NCBI GenBank assembly: GCA_003258795.1
Contig: QHMH01000005.1
Span: forward strand, 127,457-191,456
DNA from: Candidatus Melainabacteria bacterium
GTDB taxonomy: Bacteria; Cyanobacteriota; Vampirovibrionia; Gastranaerophilales; Gastranaerophilaceae
Direction: 5' to 3'
DNA: 64,000 nt
The notes under the pieces are model-generated. The model did not search any database. It worked only from the letters and a program-made list of their open reading frames with translations, and had not been told where the DNA came from. A program made the position numbers and the translations under genes. The first letter of the stretch is position 1. Every line of letters starts with the position of its first letter. Shown here one piece after another: positions 52,465 to 61,329 of this stretch.

Positions 52465-52551
52465 CGGAGATAGTGGGATTCGAACCCACGGTGGAATTTC
52501 TCCCACACAGACTTTCGAGGTCTGCACCTTAAACCACTCGGACATATCTCC
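52465..52551 (-). tRNA. tRNA-Ser (anticodon CGA)
   Basis: Class II tRNA. Acceptor GGAGATA pairs with TATCTCC, discriminator G. Anticodon stem-loop CAGAC-CTCGAAA-GTCTG with CGA, a long variable arm (TGTGGGAGAAATTCCAC) and T-arm GTGGGTTCGAATCCCAC are present. CCA is not encoded. Confidence 0.96.
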
Positions 52552-52588
52552 GCAAATTATTATAGTATAAAAATTTTTTCTAATTAGC

Positions 52589-52618
52589 ATGCGGCACGGT
52601 TTAAAAACCGTGCCGCAT
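52589..52618 (+). terminator. Hairpin, probable terminator
   Basis: ATGCGGCACGGTTT and AAACCGTGCCGCAT form a long GC-rich stem around AA, followed by TTACTTGTTTTT. It insulates the promoter of the GGGtGRT pair from upstream transcription; which upstream gene it ends is unclear (the nucleotidyltransferase gene stops 217 bp earlier). Confidence 0.7.
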
Positions 52619-52657
52619 TACTTGTTTTTCTTAATTACATTTATTTTTATTATTCTT

Positions 52658-52686
52658 TTCACACTATTGCATATTTGTATTATAAT
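52658..52686 (+). promoter_or_regulatory. Strong sigma-70 promoter of the GGGtGRT operon
   Basis: TTCACA (52658-52663), a 17-bp spacer and a perfect TATAAT (52681-52686). Transcription should start near 52693, giving a ~62-nt leader that contains two inverted repeats. Confidence 0.8.
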
Positions 52687-52725
52687 CTTATCGGATAAGA
52701 ATAGTTTTCAATGATTTTATCATTG
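52687..52725 (+). promoter_or_regulatory. Two inverted repeats in the GGGtGRT leader, possible operator
   Basis: CTTATC-G-GATAAG (52687-52699) is a perfect palindrome at the predicted transcription start. CAATGA-TTTTA-TCATTG (52709-52725) follows 9 bp later. Neither has a T tract, so they are not terminators. A repressor covering the start site or an RNA control element is plausible. Confidence 0.5.
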
Positions 52726-52754
52726 CTTTAATTTCAGACTTACAAGGAGGTCAA

Positions 52755-53456
52755 ATGGGTAAAATAGAAATTACACAAGAAATCGAAAACAAATGTTGTG
52801 TATGCCGTGGGGTTAAAGGTGTTCCTGCACCAATTCCTCAAGAAGGCGAATGGACAAAATGTAAAGAAATAAAAGATATTTCAGGGTTAACTCACGGTTG
52901 TGGTTGCTGTGCTCCACAACAAGGTACTTGCAAATTAACTCTTAATGTTAAAGAAGGTATCATTCAAGAAGCTCTCGTTGAAACAATTGGTTGCTCAGGG
53001 ATGACTCACTCTGCTGCTATGGCTGGTGAAATTCTTCCTGGTAAAACTATCCTCGAAGCTCTTAACACTGACCTTGTATGCGATGCTATCAACGTTGCTA
53101 TGAGAGAATTGTTCCTTCAAATAGTTTATGGTAGAACTCAATCTGCTTTCTCTGAAAACGGATTGCCTGTTGGCGCTGGACTTGAAGATTTAGGTAAAGG
53201 ACTTTGCTCTATGGTTGGTACTATCCACTCAACTAAACAAAAAGGAGTTAGATACCTTTCTCTTACTGAAGGTTATATCCTTAATCTTGGTTTAGATGAA
53301 AATGACGAAGTTATCGGTTACAAGTTCGTAAACCTTGGTAAAGTTATGGATGCCATCAAAAAAGGTGTTGATCCTAAGGAAGCTTACGAAAAGAATATCG
53401 GAACTTACGGAAGATTTGCTGATGCAGTCAAAGTTATCGATCCTCGTGAACAATAG
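52755..53456 (+). CDS. Cysteine-rich iron-sulfur scaffold-like partner of the GGGtGRT protein
   Basis: 233 aa with AAGGAGG 6 nt upstream of the ATG. Cysteines cluster at 14-17 (CCVC), 36, 49-52 (CGCC), 59 and 80. TCKLTLNVKEGIIQEALVETIGCSGMTHSAAMAGEILPGKTILEAL resembles the NifU/IscU scaffold fold. Codon use (GCT, GGT, CTT rich) points to high expression. It lies 32 nt upstream of the GGGtGRT gene; this pairing is known in gut anaerobes but its role is not. An Fe-S-dependent redox or assembly function is inferred. Confidence 0.82.
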   Translation: MGKIEITQEIENKCCVCRGVKGVPAPIPQEGEWTKCKEIKDISGLTHGCGCCAPQQGTCKLTLNVKEGIIQEALVETIGCSGMTHSAAMAGEILPGKTILEALNTDLVCDAINVAMRELFLQIVYGRTQSAFSENGLPVGAGLEDLGKGLCSMVGTIHSTKQKGVRYLSLTEGYILNLGLDENDEVIGYKFVNLGKVMDAIKKGVDPKEAYEKNIGTYGRFADAVKVIDPREQ

Positions 53457-53488
53457 TTAGTAATAATATTAAATAAGGAAAATAAATT

Positions 53489-54490
53489 ATGACAGTAAAA
53501 TTTGAAGGACAAGACAGACGTGAAGCTACCCTTAAGAAAGTTTTACCTGAATATGGTTTTAACTCTCTTGAAGAAGCTCGTGATTTATGTTTATCTAAAG
53601 GTATTGACGTGGATGCTATCGTTAAAGGTATTCAACCTATCGCATTTGACAATGCATCTTGGGCTTACACTTTAGGTTGCGCTATCGCTATTAAAAAAGG
53701 TATTAAAAACGCTGCTGATGCTGCTGAAGCTATCGGTTTAGGTTTGCAAGCATTCGCTGTTCCAGGTTCTGTTGGTGATACAAGAAAAGTTGGTATTGGA
53801 CACGGAAACTTGGCTGCTATGCTTTTAAGAGAAGAAACTAAATGTTTCTGTTTCTTGGCTGGACACGAATCTTTTGCTGCTGCTGAAGGCGCTATCGGTA
53901 TCGCTAAAAACGCTAATAAAGTTAGAAAAGAACCTTTAAGAGTTATCTTGAATGGTTTGGGTAAAGACGCTGCTTATATCATTGCAAGAATTAACGGATT
54001 TACTGCTGTTGAAACAGACTATGATTATAAAACTGGCGAATTAAAAATCACTAAAGAAACTCCTTTCTCTAAAGGTGAAAGAGCTGCTGTAAGATGCTAC
54101 GGTGCTGATGATGTTAGCGAAGGCGTTGCTATTATGATTAAAGAAGGTGTTGATGTTTCTATCACTGGTAACTCAACTAACCCTACTCGTTTCCAACACC
54201 CTGTTGCTGGTACATACAAAAAATGGTGTGTCGAAAATGGTAGAAAATATTTCTCTGTTGCATCTGGTGGTGGTACTGGTAGAACTCTTCACCCTGACAA
54301 CGTTGCAGCTGGTCCTGCTTCTTACGGTATGACTGATACTATGGGTAGAATGCATGGTGATGCTCAATTTGCAGGTTCTTCTTCTGTTCCTGCTCACGTT
54401 GAAATGATGGGCGTTATCGGTATGGGCAACAACCCTATGGTTGGTGCAACAGTTGCTGTTGCAGTTGCTGTCGAAAAAGCTATGGCTTAA
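53489..54490 (+). CDS. GGGtGRT family protein
   Basis: 333 aa, AAGGAAA upstream. The name-giving GGGTGRT is at 260-266 (SVASGGGTGRTLHPDNVAAGPASYG). Other conserved segments are GIQPIAFDNASWAYTLGCAIAIKKG, VPGSVGDTRKVGIGHGNLAAMLL and ATVAVAVAVEKAM. No signal peptide or membrane segment. Function unknown to me; the glycine-rich loop suggests nucleotide or cofactor binding. High-expression codon use like its partner upstream. Ends at a strong bidirectional terminator. Confidence 0.9.
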   Translation: MTVKFEGQDRREATLKKVLPEYGFNSLEEARDLCLSKGIDVDAIVKGIQPIAFDNASWAYTLGCAIAIKKGIKNAADAAEAIGLGLQAFAVPGSVGDTRKVGIGHGNLAAMLLREETKCFCFLAGHESFAAAEGAIGIAKNANKVRKEPLRVILNGLGKDAAYIIARINGFTAVETDYDYKTGELKITKETPFSKGERAAVRCYGADDVSEGVAIMIKEGVDVSITGNSTNPTRFQHPVAGTYKKWCVENGRKYFSVASGGGTGRTLHPDNVAAGPASYGMTDTMGRMHGDAQFAGSSSVPAHVEMMGVIGMGNNPMVGATVAVAVAVEKAMA

Positions 54491-54513
54491 TTTCGAAATA
54501 CTCAATTATAAAG

Positions 54514-54556
54514 AATGAGGCGGTTTCACAAAAATTTGTGAAACCGCCTCATTTAT
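54514..54556. terminator. Bidirectional intrinsic terminator
   Basis: AATGAGGCGGTTTCACAAA and TTTGTGAAACCGCCTCATT (54514-54553) form a 19-bp stem separating the convergent GGGtGRT and 54583 genes. Confidence 0.95.
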
Positions 54557-54582
54557 CTGATACCAAAATTCAAACTTTTAAA

Positions 54583-56577
54583 TTATCTAACTTTTTTTGA
54601 ATTTACATATCTTCCGTCATCATATTGAATATTATTATTTTTTGGTTCTGGGTGTAAGATTTGACCTCTAATTGAATCTCCACCTCTCTTACCTTTAGGA
54701 GTATGAAGTTCGCCATCTTTTGTCAAAAGTGAACTTGCTGTTATAATATTTGTATTTTTACCAGTTCTCTTTCCAGGATAGAAACCAAAATCAGAGTCTA
54801 TATCTGGATTTCTCTTCAAGAAGTCTGCAGGAAGTTTTCCTTTTGCTATCAATGTCTTAACGGACAATTTTCCACCTTCGTTTGCATTTTTTGCATATGT
54901 TTCCATTGATGTCCAAGTAACTTTGTCATTTGTCACAGTTCTATCTTTCGGATTTTCAGCAACATCATAATTCCATGATAATTCATTTATTACTCTTGAG
55001 AATTTTGCTTCATTGATATCTGATACATCACTTCCGCCACTATAATCAAACACAATTGAACAATGGTTACCGTCTTTTGCTTCAATTGAAACTTTATTTA
55101 TATCCGCATAAGCAACAGGTTCAAATTTTGTTGACATAGATGAATCCGGTAATATCCATTCCATTCCAGTTGGAACAGTTGGGAAACCTTGGTTGTCAGT
55201 TGTACCTTGAAGATATGTTAATGCGTTCAATTCTCTTTGTGATAAATCAGTAGAACCTTTTTCAAGTTTGTTAATCAAGTTATTTCTTTCAGAATCTGTC
55301 AGTAAAGTCTTGCCATTTTCAAATTTTTGACCAGCATCACCAACAGCTCTGTCTTTACCTTCAAATTTTGTACCATTTTTTAGTTTATCAATTGCATCAT
55401 CTACTTCATCTTTTGATAAACCGCCAGTTTTTGCCTTTGTTTGATACTCTTCTGCAGCTTTTGCGTTATTTACAATGTCAGGCTGCAATGCTGATACTGC
55501 ATATTCTGCTGCATAAACATCAGCTGGAGAATATTTTTTATTTCCATGAGCATCCACTTCTGATGGTTCAATTCCTGCTTTATCAAGATATGTTGATATA
55601 GCTTCGCTCTTATTTCTTACAGTTGATGTTGATGCATTCAAATTGTTTTTGCCAGAATCAGCTTCATCTGCAAATTTATCTCCTGCCCCAACAGTTCTGT
55701 TTAACTCTGGTGTAAATTCAACTTGAGCAAGGTTTTGTCTTTGCAAAGTTCTTGCACTAACTCCGTCAGTATCATTTTGGCTGTTTTCTCTATCAGCGTC
55801 ATTTACACCTTTAAATTCATCTCTAATTTCTTTTGCAGTTTCAATGTTTTTCTTTTCTTGAAGTTTGAACTCTGCAGAATTTTCGCTCTTTGTAACCGTT
55901 TCAGTTCCATTAGCTTTTTCATTTTGTTTAACAGTAGTTTCAACACCACCTTGTTTTACTTTTGCTTCTTGTTCCTCTGCTGCTTTCTTTTCAGTATTTA
56001 GCTTATCAATTTCTGCTTTTACAGTTTCGATTTCATTGGCATTGTCAGTTTTTTGACCTTGCAATGTTGTTTCTTTTTCTTCTGCAGATTTTAATTTTGC
56101 ATCAACATCTGCAAGTGCTGTTCTTGCTTTTTCAACAGCAGCATCCGCTTTTGTTTTATTTTCAACAGACACAGCTTGATCTTCTTTTGCTTGATTTAAC
56201 TCATCTGTTTTTTCTTGCAATCTTTGTTGAGCATCTGCAATTTTTTGTTCTGTAACTTTAACTTTTTCCTCAAAACCTGCATCTTTAAAATTTTGCAACG
56301 CAGTTTCAAGTTGTCCAATACTTGAAGATAAACTACTAACTTGTGTAGTTAAATCTCCAACCTTTTTATCTGCTTCGGATACAGCTGTATTTGCCGCGCT
56401 AACTTCATTTTCGCAAGTAAAAACATCGCCTTCCGTTTTAGACCTATCTGCAAAGAAATTTGCTTTGCTATCAGAAGCTGATGTTAATTCGACAGCGATA
56501 TTACTTCCAGTTTTTTCCAAACTTGAAAGTTTTGTCATCTGTGTGTTAATTTGTTGCCCTATTCCAACTGAATCCAT
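54583..56577 (-). CDS. Large coiled-coil protein, sigma-28-like promoter
   Basis: 664 aa, AAGGAG ~8 nt before the ATG. No signal peptide: MDSVGIGQQINTQMTKLSSLEKTGSNIAVELTSASDSKANFF. A long charged coiled coil covers ~60-260 (Lys/Glu/Ala/Gln-rich). The middle is helical (DLSQRELNALTYLQGTTDNQ). The C-terminal third is a distinct mixed domain: KVSIEAKDGNHCSIVFDYSGGSDVSDINEAKFSRVINELSWNYDVAENPKDR, ending KRGGDSIRGQILHPEPKNNN. No family recognised. It shares promoter type, lack of signal peptide and coil-rich design with the 43334, 49486, 5807 and 34641 proteins. Confidence 0.85.
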   Translation of the reverse strand: MDSVGIGQQINTQMTKLSSLEKTGSNIAVELTSASDSKANFFADRSKTEGDVFTCENEVSAANTAVSEADKKVGDLTTQVSSLSSSIGQLETALQNFKDAGFEEKVKVTEQKIADAQQRLQEKTDELNQAKEDQAVSVENKTKADAAVEKARTALADVDAKLKSAEEKETTLQGQKTDNANEIETVKAEIDKLNTEKKAAEEQEAKVKQGGVETTVKQNEKANGTETVTKSENSAEFKLQEKKNIETAKEIRDEFKGVNDADRENSQNDTDGVSARTLQRQNLAQVEFTPELNRTVGAGDKFADEADSGKNNLNASTSTVRNKSEAISTYLDKAGIEPSEVDAHGNKKYSPADVYAAEYAVSALQPDIVNNAKAAEEYQTKAKTGGLSKDEVDDAIDKLKNGTKFEGKDRAVGDAGQKFENGKTLLTDSERNNLINKLEKGSTDLSQRELNALTYLQGTTDNQGFPTVPTGMEWILPDSSMSTKFEPVAYADINKVSIEAKDGNHCSIVFDYSGGSDVSDINEAKFSRVINELSWNYDVAENPKDRTVTNDKVTWTSMETYAKNANEGGKLSVKTLIAKGKLPADFLKRNPDIDSDFGFYPGKRTGKNTNIITASSLLTKDGELHTPKGKRGGDSIRGQILHPEPKNNNIQYDDGRYVNSKKVR

Positions 56578-56617
56578 TTTCTATAACTCCTTTTAAATGA
56601 ACCGATAATTATTCATG

Positions 56618-56644
56618 TTTACGGCATAATTTTAAAAAACTTTA
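56618..56644 (-). promoter_or_regulatory. Sigma-28 (FliA/SigD)-like promoter
   Basis: On the minus strand TAAAGTTT (perfect -35) begins at 56644 and, after 15 bases from TAAA, GCCGTAAA begins at 56625 (7 of 8 match). The 54583-56577 ATG lies about 41 bp downstream. Confidence 0.72.
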
Positions 56645-56729
56645 ATACAATTTTACATCAATTTACAAAATTTTAAAGTTTAATTTTTTTGTTTTATAAT
56701 AATTACATAATAGGAATAAGGAAGAAATT

Positions 56730-58193
56730 ATGAAAGAGATTTTAAAGAAAAGTGCCGCTGAACAGTTTAAGGCAATAAAAAATAAAGAAATTACATCAAC
56801 TGAACTTGTTAATGCTACATTTGAGAGAATTGACGAAGTTGAGAGTAAGGTAGAAAGTTTTAACAGCCTTACCAAAGACATTGCACTAAACACTGCAAAA
56901 TTGGTTGATGAAAAAATCTCTAAAGGTGAAGAACTTCCACTTCTTGCTGGTGTGCCTCTTGCACTTAAAGATAACATGAACTTGAAAGGGTCTAAAACCA
57001 CAGCATCAAGTAAAATCCTTGAAAATTTCGTTTCACCTTACAATGCAACTATTACAAACAAATTATTAAATAACTTAATTCCAATCGTTGGAAAAACTAA
57101 CTTAGATGAATTTGCAATGGGTAGTTCAACTGAAAACTCGGCTTTCAAGAAGACAAAAAACCCTTGGAATTTAAAGAAAGTTCCAGGAGGCTCTTCTGGT
57201 GGTTCTGCTGCCGCTGTTGCAGCTCTTGAAGCGCCATTATCTTTAGGTTCAGATACTGGCGGAAGTATCAGATTACCTGGAAGCTTCTGTGGTGTAGTTG
57301 GAATGAAGCCAACTTATGGCAGAGTTTCAAGATATGGACTTATCGCTTTTGCATCTTCTCTTGACCAGATTGGACCTTTTTCAAGAACAATTGAAGATTC
57401 TGCAATGCTTCTTGAAGTTATCGCAGGACTTGATCCAAAAGATTCAACTTCTCTTGATGCACCTGTTGAAAATTATTCAAAAACTTTAAATAAAGACATT
57501 AAAGGAATGAAAGTTGGAATAATTAAAGAATTATTAGCTGAAGGTGTGAGCGAAGATGTTAGAAAGTCTTTCGAACAAGCAGTTGAAACTTACAAGGCTT
57601 TAGGTGCTGAAATCAAAGAAATTTCACTTCCTCATATAAAATATTCAATCGGTATTTATTACATTATCGCAACCGCAGAAGCAAGTTCTAACTTGGCTCG
57701 TTTCGACGGTGTTAAATATGGTTATAGAACTAAAGATGCTAAAAACCTTCTTGAAATGTACACAAAAACTCGTGCTGAAGGTTTTGGCGACGAAGTTAAA
57801 CGTAGAATTATGTTAGGTACATATGCGTTGAGTTCTGGTTATTATGATGCATATTACAAAAAAGCTCAACAAATGAGAACTTTGATTAAAGAAGACTTTG
57901 ATAAAGCTTTTGAAAAAGTTGATATTCTTATTTCACCTACTTGTCCAAATACGGCTTTTGATTTGGGTTCTAAAACAGAAGACCCTCTATCAATGTATTT
58001 GACCGATATTGCAACAATTTGTGCTAACCTCGCAGGTATCCCTGGGTTGAGCGTTCCTGCAGGTTTTGACAAAGACGGAATGCCTATCGGTTTGCAAGTT
58101 TTGTCACCTGTTTTAACAGAATCAAGATTGTTCAATGCTGCATACAGATTTGAACAAGAGCACGATTATTATAAACAAATCGCACAGCTTTAA
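56730..58193 (+). CDS. gatA: Asp-tRNA(Asn)/Glu-tRNA(Gln) amidotransferase subunit A
   Basis: 487 aa, normal length; AAGGAAG before the ATG. The amidase Ser-cisSer-Lys triad is visible as K80 (PLALKDN), S155 (PGGSSGGSAAA) and S179 (GSDTGGSIRLP). It releases ammonia from glutamine for transamidation of mischarged tRNAs, with GatB and GatC encoded elsewhere. The 3' end overlaps the convergent gene at 58190 by 4 nt. Confidence 0.98.
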   Translation: MKEILKKSAAEQFKAIKNKEITSTELVNATFERIDEVESKVESFNSLTKDIALNTAKLVDEKISKGEELPLLAGVPLALKDNMNLKGSKTTASSKILENFVSPYNATITNKLLNNLIPIVGKTNLDEFAMGSSTENSAFKKTKNPWNLKKVPGGSSGGSAAAVAALEAPLSLGSDTGGSIRLPGSFCGVVGMKPTYGRVSRYGLIAFASSLDQIGPFSRTIEDSAMLLEVIAGLDPKDSTSLDAPVENYSKTLNKDIKGMKVGIIKELLAEGVSEDVRKSFEQAVETYKALGAEIKEISLPHIKYSIGIYYIIATAEASSNLARFDGVKYGYRTKDAKNLLEMYTKTRAEGFGDEVKRRIMLGTYALSSGYYDAYYKKAQQMRTLIKEDFDKAFEKVDILISPTCPNTAFDLGSKTEDPLSMYLTDIATICANLAGIPGLSVPAGFDKDGMPIGLQVLSPVLTESRLFNAAYRFEQEHDYYKQIAQL

Positions 58194-59164
58194 ACTTGTT
58201 CTCCTTTGGTAAGAGCTTTTGACATGCTTGCAAAAAATCTTGCCATTTCAGAATACAGCCTGCCTGCGTAATCTCTTGCTGTGATGTCGCTCTTATCTCT
58301 AAACTTAGTTTGTATTGAGTATGAGTATTTTTCGTCATTCGCTTTTTTTCTCATATAATCAAAACAATCCTTGTTTATATATTTAGAGCTGATTTTTCCA
58401 TCACTTCTAACATCATTAGGTGATGCAATTTCCACAGCTTCTCTATATTTATCTACAAATTTTTTATATAATTCTTTTTTATTTTTTACTCCTAAACGAC
58501 CATAAAACTCTTCGTTTGATAAATCTGAAGGAATACCTTTGTTTATGCAAGGATAAAATAAACTTTCAAAATCATGAAAAACTGAAGGTTTAAATCTTTC
58601 ATTCATCGGCACATTCGAAATATTATAAACATTTGATGTTGTAATATTTTGAAAACGACCTTTAAGAGCGTGTTGAAGCTCGTGAATTAAGGTAGAACGT
58701 AAATACTTTCTCTGTCTTTCCGTTCCATTTATATCAGCAAGTTTTAAGTAAATTTCGTTAGTTTCTTTGTTGTTTATTGGGTTAAAATTCAAGCCCCCAA
58801 CGTTAGCCCACTTTTTCGCCTGTTCAACTGTGTAACCTTTTTCTTTTACCAAATCGTTTTGAAGATTTGCTAAATCTTTAATTAAAATCTTATTTTGAGC
58901 ATGAACTGGCAAAACCATATTTACTGCATTTTGTATAGTATCTTTTGATAAAAAATTTTTTTCATCTAAAAATTTTAAATATTTATTGATTTTAGTAAGT
59001 GTTTCAGAAATCTTACTGTTTGACCAAACTTCATTCGGCATTAAGTATGATATACCTTTTTTGGCATATGCTTCCTTAAGCTGACTTGCCCTATATAAAG
59101 CAGCCTGAGGGTTATTTAACCCAAAAGAAACACTATTGTTGTTATACCCACCCGAAATCATCAT
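58190..59164 (-). CDS. Putative zincin-like metallopeptidase with N-terminal 'VSFG' motif
   Basis: 324 aa. A zinc-protease-type HELQH (H161, E162, H165) lies in STLIHELQHALKGRF, with surrounding helices. The third ligand is not certain. The N-terminus MMISGGYNNNSVSFGLNNPQAALYRAS carries the short Ser-Phe-Gly motif seen in other unknown proteins here, and there is no signal peptide. No Shine-Dalgarno is evident and the region upstream is very AT-rich, so the first or second Met may be used. Unknown family. Confidence 0.72.
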   Translation of the reverse strand: MMISGGYNNNSVSFGLNNPQAALYRASQLKEAYAKKGISYLMPNEVWSNSKISETLTKINKYLKFLDEKNFLSKDTIQNAVNMVLPVHAQNKILIKDLANLQNDLVKEKGYTVEQAKKWANVGGLNFNPINNKETNEIYLKLADINGTERQRKYLRSTLIHELQHALKGRFQNITTSNVYNISNVPMNERFKPSVFHDFESLFYPCINKGIPSDLSNEEFYGRLGVKNKKELYKKFVDKYREAVEIASPNDVRSDGKISSKYINKDCFDYMRKKANDEKYSYSIQTKFRDKSDITARDYAGRLYSEMARFFASMSKALTKGEQV

Positions 59165-59207
59165 ATATATATAAAGTAAATTTAAATAAAAAAATTGCTA
59201 AATAAAA

Positions 59208-59243
59208 AAATAGTGGCTTCATTATTTATAGAAGCCACTATTT
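59208..59243 (-). terminator. apt terminator
   Basis: TAGTGGCTTC and GAAGCCACTA (59211-59220 and 59231-59240), extended by AAA/TTT, followed on the minus strand by a run of seven T. Located 21 nt after the apt stop. Confidence 0.93.
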
Positions 59244-59264
59244 ATGTAAATTTTATCCTAAAAA

Positions 59265-59807
59265 CTAATCTCCTTCATAGTGAACCATAGAAACAACTCT
59301 GCAATCTTTAGGCATTTTCTTTCTTCCACCCAAATCATCAAGTTCGATTACAAAAGCACAACCCACGATTTCAGCACCAGTTTTTGTCACCAAATTGCAA
59401 GCTGCTGCCGCTGTTCCACCAGTTGCAAGAAGATCGTCAACTATCAATACTCTATCACCTTTTTTCAAAGCATCAGCATGAATTTCAAAAGTATCTGTAC
59501 CATATTCGAGTTCATAAGATTCTTTCAAAGTTTCCGCAGGAAGCTTATTAGGTTTTCTAATAGGAATAAAACCAGCATTAAATAGATAAGCTAAAGGCAT
59601 ACCAAAAATAAACCCTCTTGATTCAAGCCCTACAATGTAATCTATTTTTTCACCCTTAAACTGGTCTGCTAAATAGTCAACCATCAATTTTAAAGCACCA
59701 GCATCCTTTAAAGCTGTTGTAATATCTCTGAAAAGAATTCCCTTCTTTGGAAAATCAGGAATATTTCTAATCTTACTTCTTACTTCTTCGATTACTTGTT
59801 CTGACAT
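59265..59807 (-). CDS. apt: Adenine phosphoribosyltransferase
   Basis: 180 aa, full length. It salvages adenine with PRPP to AMP. The adenine-contact segment IRNIPDFPKKGILFRDITT, GLESRGFIFG and the PRPP-binding motif VLIVDDLLATGGTA are present. An AAGGAGATGTC Shine-Dalgarno lies upstream, inside the end of the glycosyltransferase gene, which it overlaps by 16 nt. Confidence 0.96.
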   Translation of the reverse strand: MSEQVIEEVRSKIRNIPDFPKKGILFRDITTALKDAGALKLMVDYLADQFKGEKIDYIVGLESRGFIFGMPLAYLFNAGFIPIRKPNKLPAETLKESYELEYGTDTFEIHADALKKGDRVLIVDDLLATGGTAAAACNLVTKTGAEIVGCAFVIELDDLGGRKKMPKDCRVVSMVHYEGD

Positions 59808-61147
59808 GACATCTCCTTATTTTTATTTTGAATTTTTCTATTATTTTCTTCTTCCAAAAGAAGTCCATGAGCCGTTTTTCCCCAGTTCATATCTTTCTTT
59901 GTAAACAAAATCTTTAAACATATAAATATAACAAGAGGATACCAAACGATAAACAAATATATTGATGTTTCAATCGCTTGTTTTATAGAATCCATTCTTG
60001 ATAGATTATCTAATTTTCTCAAACTATACCTTGACGCAAGGGTAAAGCATAACGCAATAGCAATACCAACAAATATTGCAGAAAAAAGACTGTTGAATGT
60101 TGCATGCTGAATTGCTGTTTTGTAAGCATGGAAACATAATTCCATAATGAGCCAAGCTGGCATTAAAAACTCTGAAATGTAAGCTGTCATATCAAGACTT
60201 GCTCTCAATGACATATCTTCTGAAAATAACACATCCCAGAAATATTCCAAATATCTTCTAATACTACCTTCAAGCCATCTTCTTCTTTGTCTTAACAGAG
60301 GAACAAAATATATGATAGCTTCCTCATAAACAACAGCATCAGGACAAAAACGAACGTCCCAACCCTTAATATGAAGTCTTGTTGACATATCTAAATCATC
60401 AACGATAGAGTAATTATTCCAACCACCAATATCTTCAAGAGCCTGTCTTTTGATAAGTTCACCATTTCCTCTCAATTCAACAGCACCTTTTATCGCATCT
60501 CTACCAATCTGGAAGTGAGAATCAAGTGTCATTTCATTATTTTGGCATCTTGTCAAAAGATTAACATCTTTGTTAGAGTCAATTTTTCTTGCCTGAACAG
60601 CCCCAACATCCTCTGGTTCAAGATGAGGTATTAGTTTTTTAAGAAAATCTTTATCCATTCTTGCATCAGCATCAAACACCAATATAGCATCGCCTTTTGC
60701 AAGTTTTAATGCATCATTCAATACCGCAGACTTTCCTGGGAAAGCTCCCTCTTTTCTATATAAAGCCTTAACATTTTCGTATTTTTCTTCAAGCTCTTTT
60801 ATCGCATCAGGTGTTGAATCTGTACTTCTATCATCAATAACGATTACCTCAAAATTTTCATAATCCATTGCCAATACAGTTTCAACAGTTTCTTTTATTA
60901 CATAACCCTCATTATGTGCAGGTATCATAACAGAAACAAAAGGTTTATAATTTTCATTTACTACAATTGGTTTTTTTCTTAAAACACGTCTTTTATGAAT
61001 AGTTGCAAGCTGCAAAAATATTGCATAAAGAACCATAAGTACGCAAAGAAAAACAAGTCCCCACAACGTGTCAAAATAATTTTGGAACACGCAGAGGAAA
61101 CATCCCAAACCCGTTATAATTAGTAACAGTAATAGTCTTTCTTTCAT
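59792..61147 (-). CDS. Membrane-bound family 2 glycosyltransferase
   Basis: 451 aa. Two N-terminal membrane segments (about 3-22 and 28-48), then a processive GT2 domain: VSVMIPAHNEGYVI, VIVIDDRSTDST, FDADARMD (DxD), VDDLDMS and QRRRWLEG (Q/RxxRW). Two to three C-terminal membrane segments (about 320-430). It matches poly-N-acetylglucosamine/cellulose-synthase-like enzymes that polymerise and export polysaccharide. No partner export gene is adjacent; it is co-transcribed with apt, an unusual functional pairing. Confidence 0.9.
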   Translation of the reverse strand: MKERLLLLLIITGLGCFLCVFQNYFDTLWGLVFLCVLMVLYAIFLQLATIHKRRVLRKKPIVVNENYKPFVSVMIPAHNEGYVIKETVETVLAMDYENFEVIVIDDRSTDSTPDAIKELEEKYENVKALYRKEGAFPGKSAVLNDALKLAKGDAILVFDADARMDKDFLKKLIPHLEPEDVGAVQARKIDSNKDVNLLTRCQNNEMTLDSHFQIGRDAIKGAVELRGNGELIKRQALEDIGGWNNYSIVDDLDMSTRLHIKGWDVRFCPDAVVYEEAIIYFVPLLRQRRRWLEGSIRRYLEYFWDVLFSEDMSLRASLDMTAYISEFLMPAWLIMELCFHAYKTAIQHATFNSLFSAIFVGIAIALCFTLASRYSLRKLDNLSRMDSIKQAIETSIYLFIVWYPLVIFICLKILFTKKDMNWGKTAHGLLLEEENNRKIQNKNKEMSCQNK

Positions 61148-61329
61148 TTATAAACCAACAATCTTAATTTCAGATTCTACGCATTTACACATGCAAGAAC
61201 ATTGTATCAAAAACACATTAAATATTCTCATCTTTGCCACGTTTTATTAATTTTCGTAAATAAACTTGTGTTTTTTCAATCTTCACTTATAATAGAGCAT
61301 GTAGAACATTAGGAAAGGGGTTCGTTAAA

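Noticed and set aside
52687..52705. Minus-strand sigma-28-like promoter at the palindrome TCCGATAA
   Set aside because: The nearest TAAA is 20 bases from the -10-like box rather than 15-16, and no minus-strand gene follows.
54173..54505. 110-codon minus-strand frame opposite the GGGtGRT gene
   Set aside because: Ser/Thr/Cys-rich composition is what the complement of GCT/GGT-rich codons gives; no start context or family match.
56600..56608. Plus-strand ACCGATAA as a sigma-28-like promoter for gatA
   Set aside because: No TAAA lies at 15-16 bases upstream; the only TAAA is 3 bases away.
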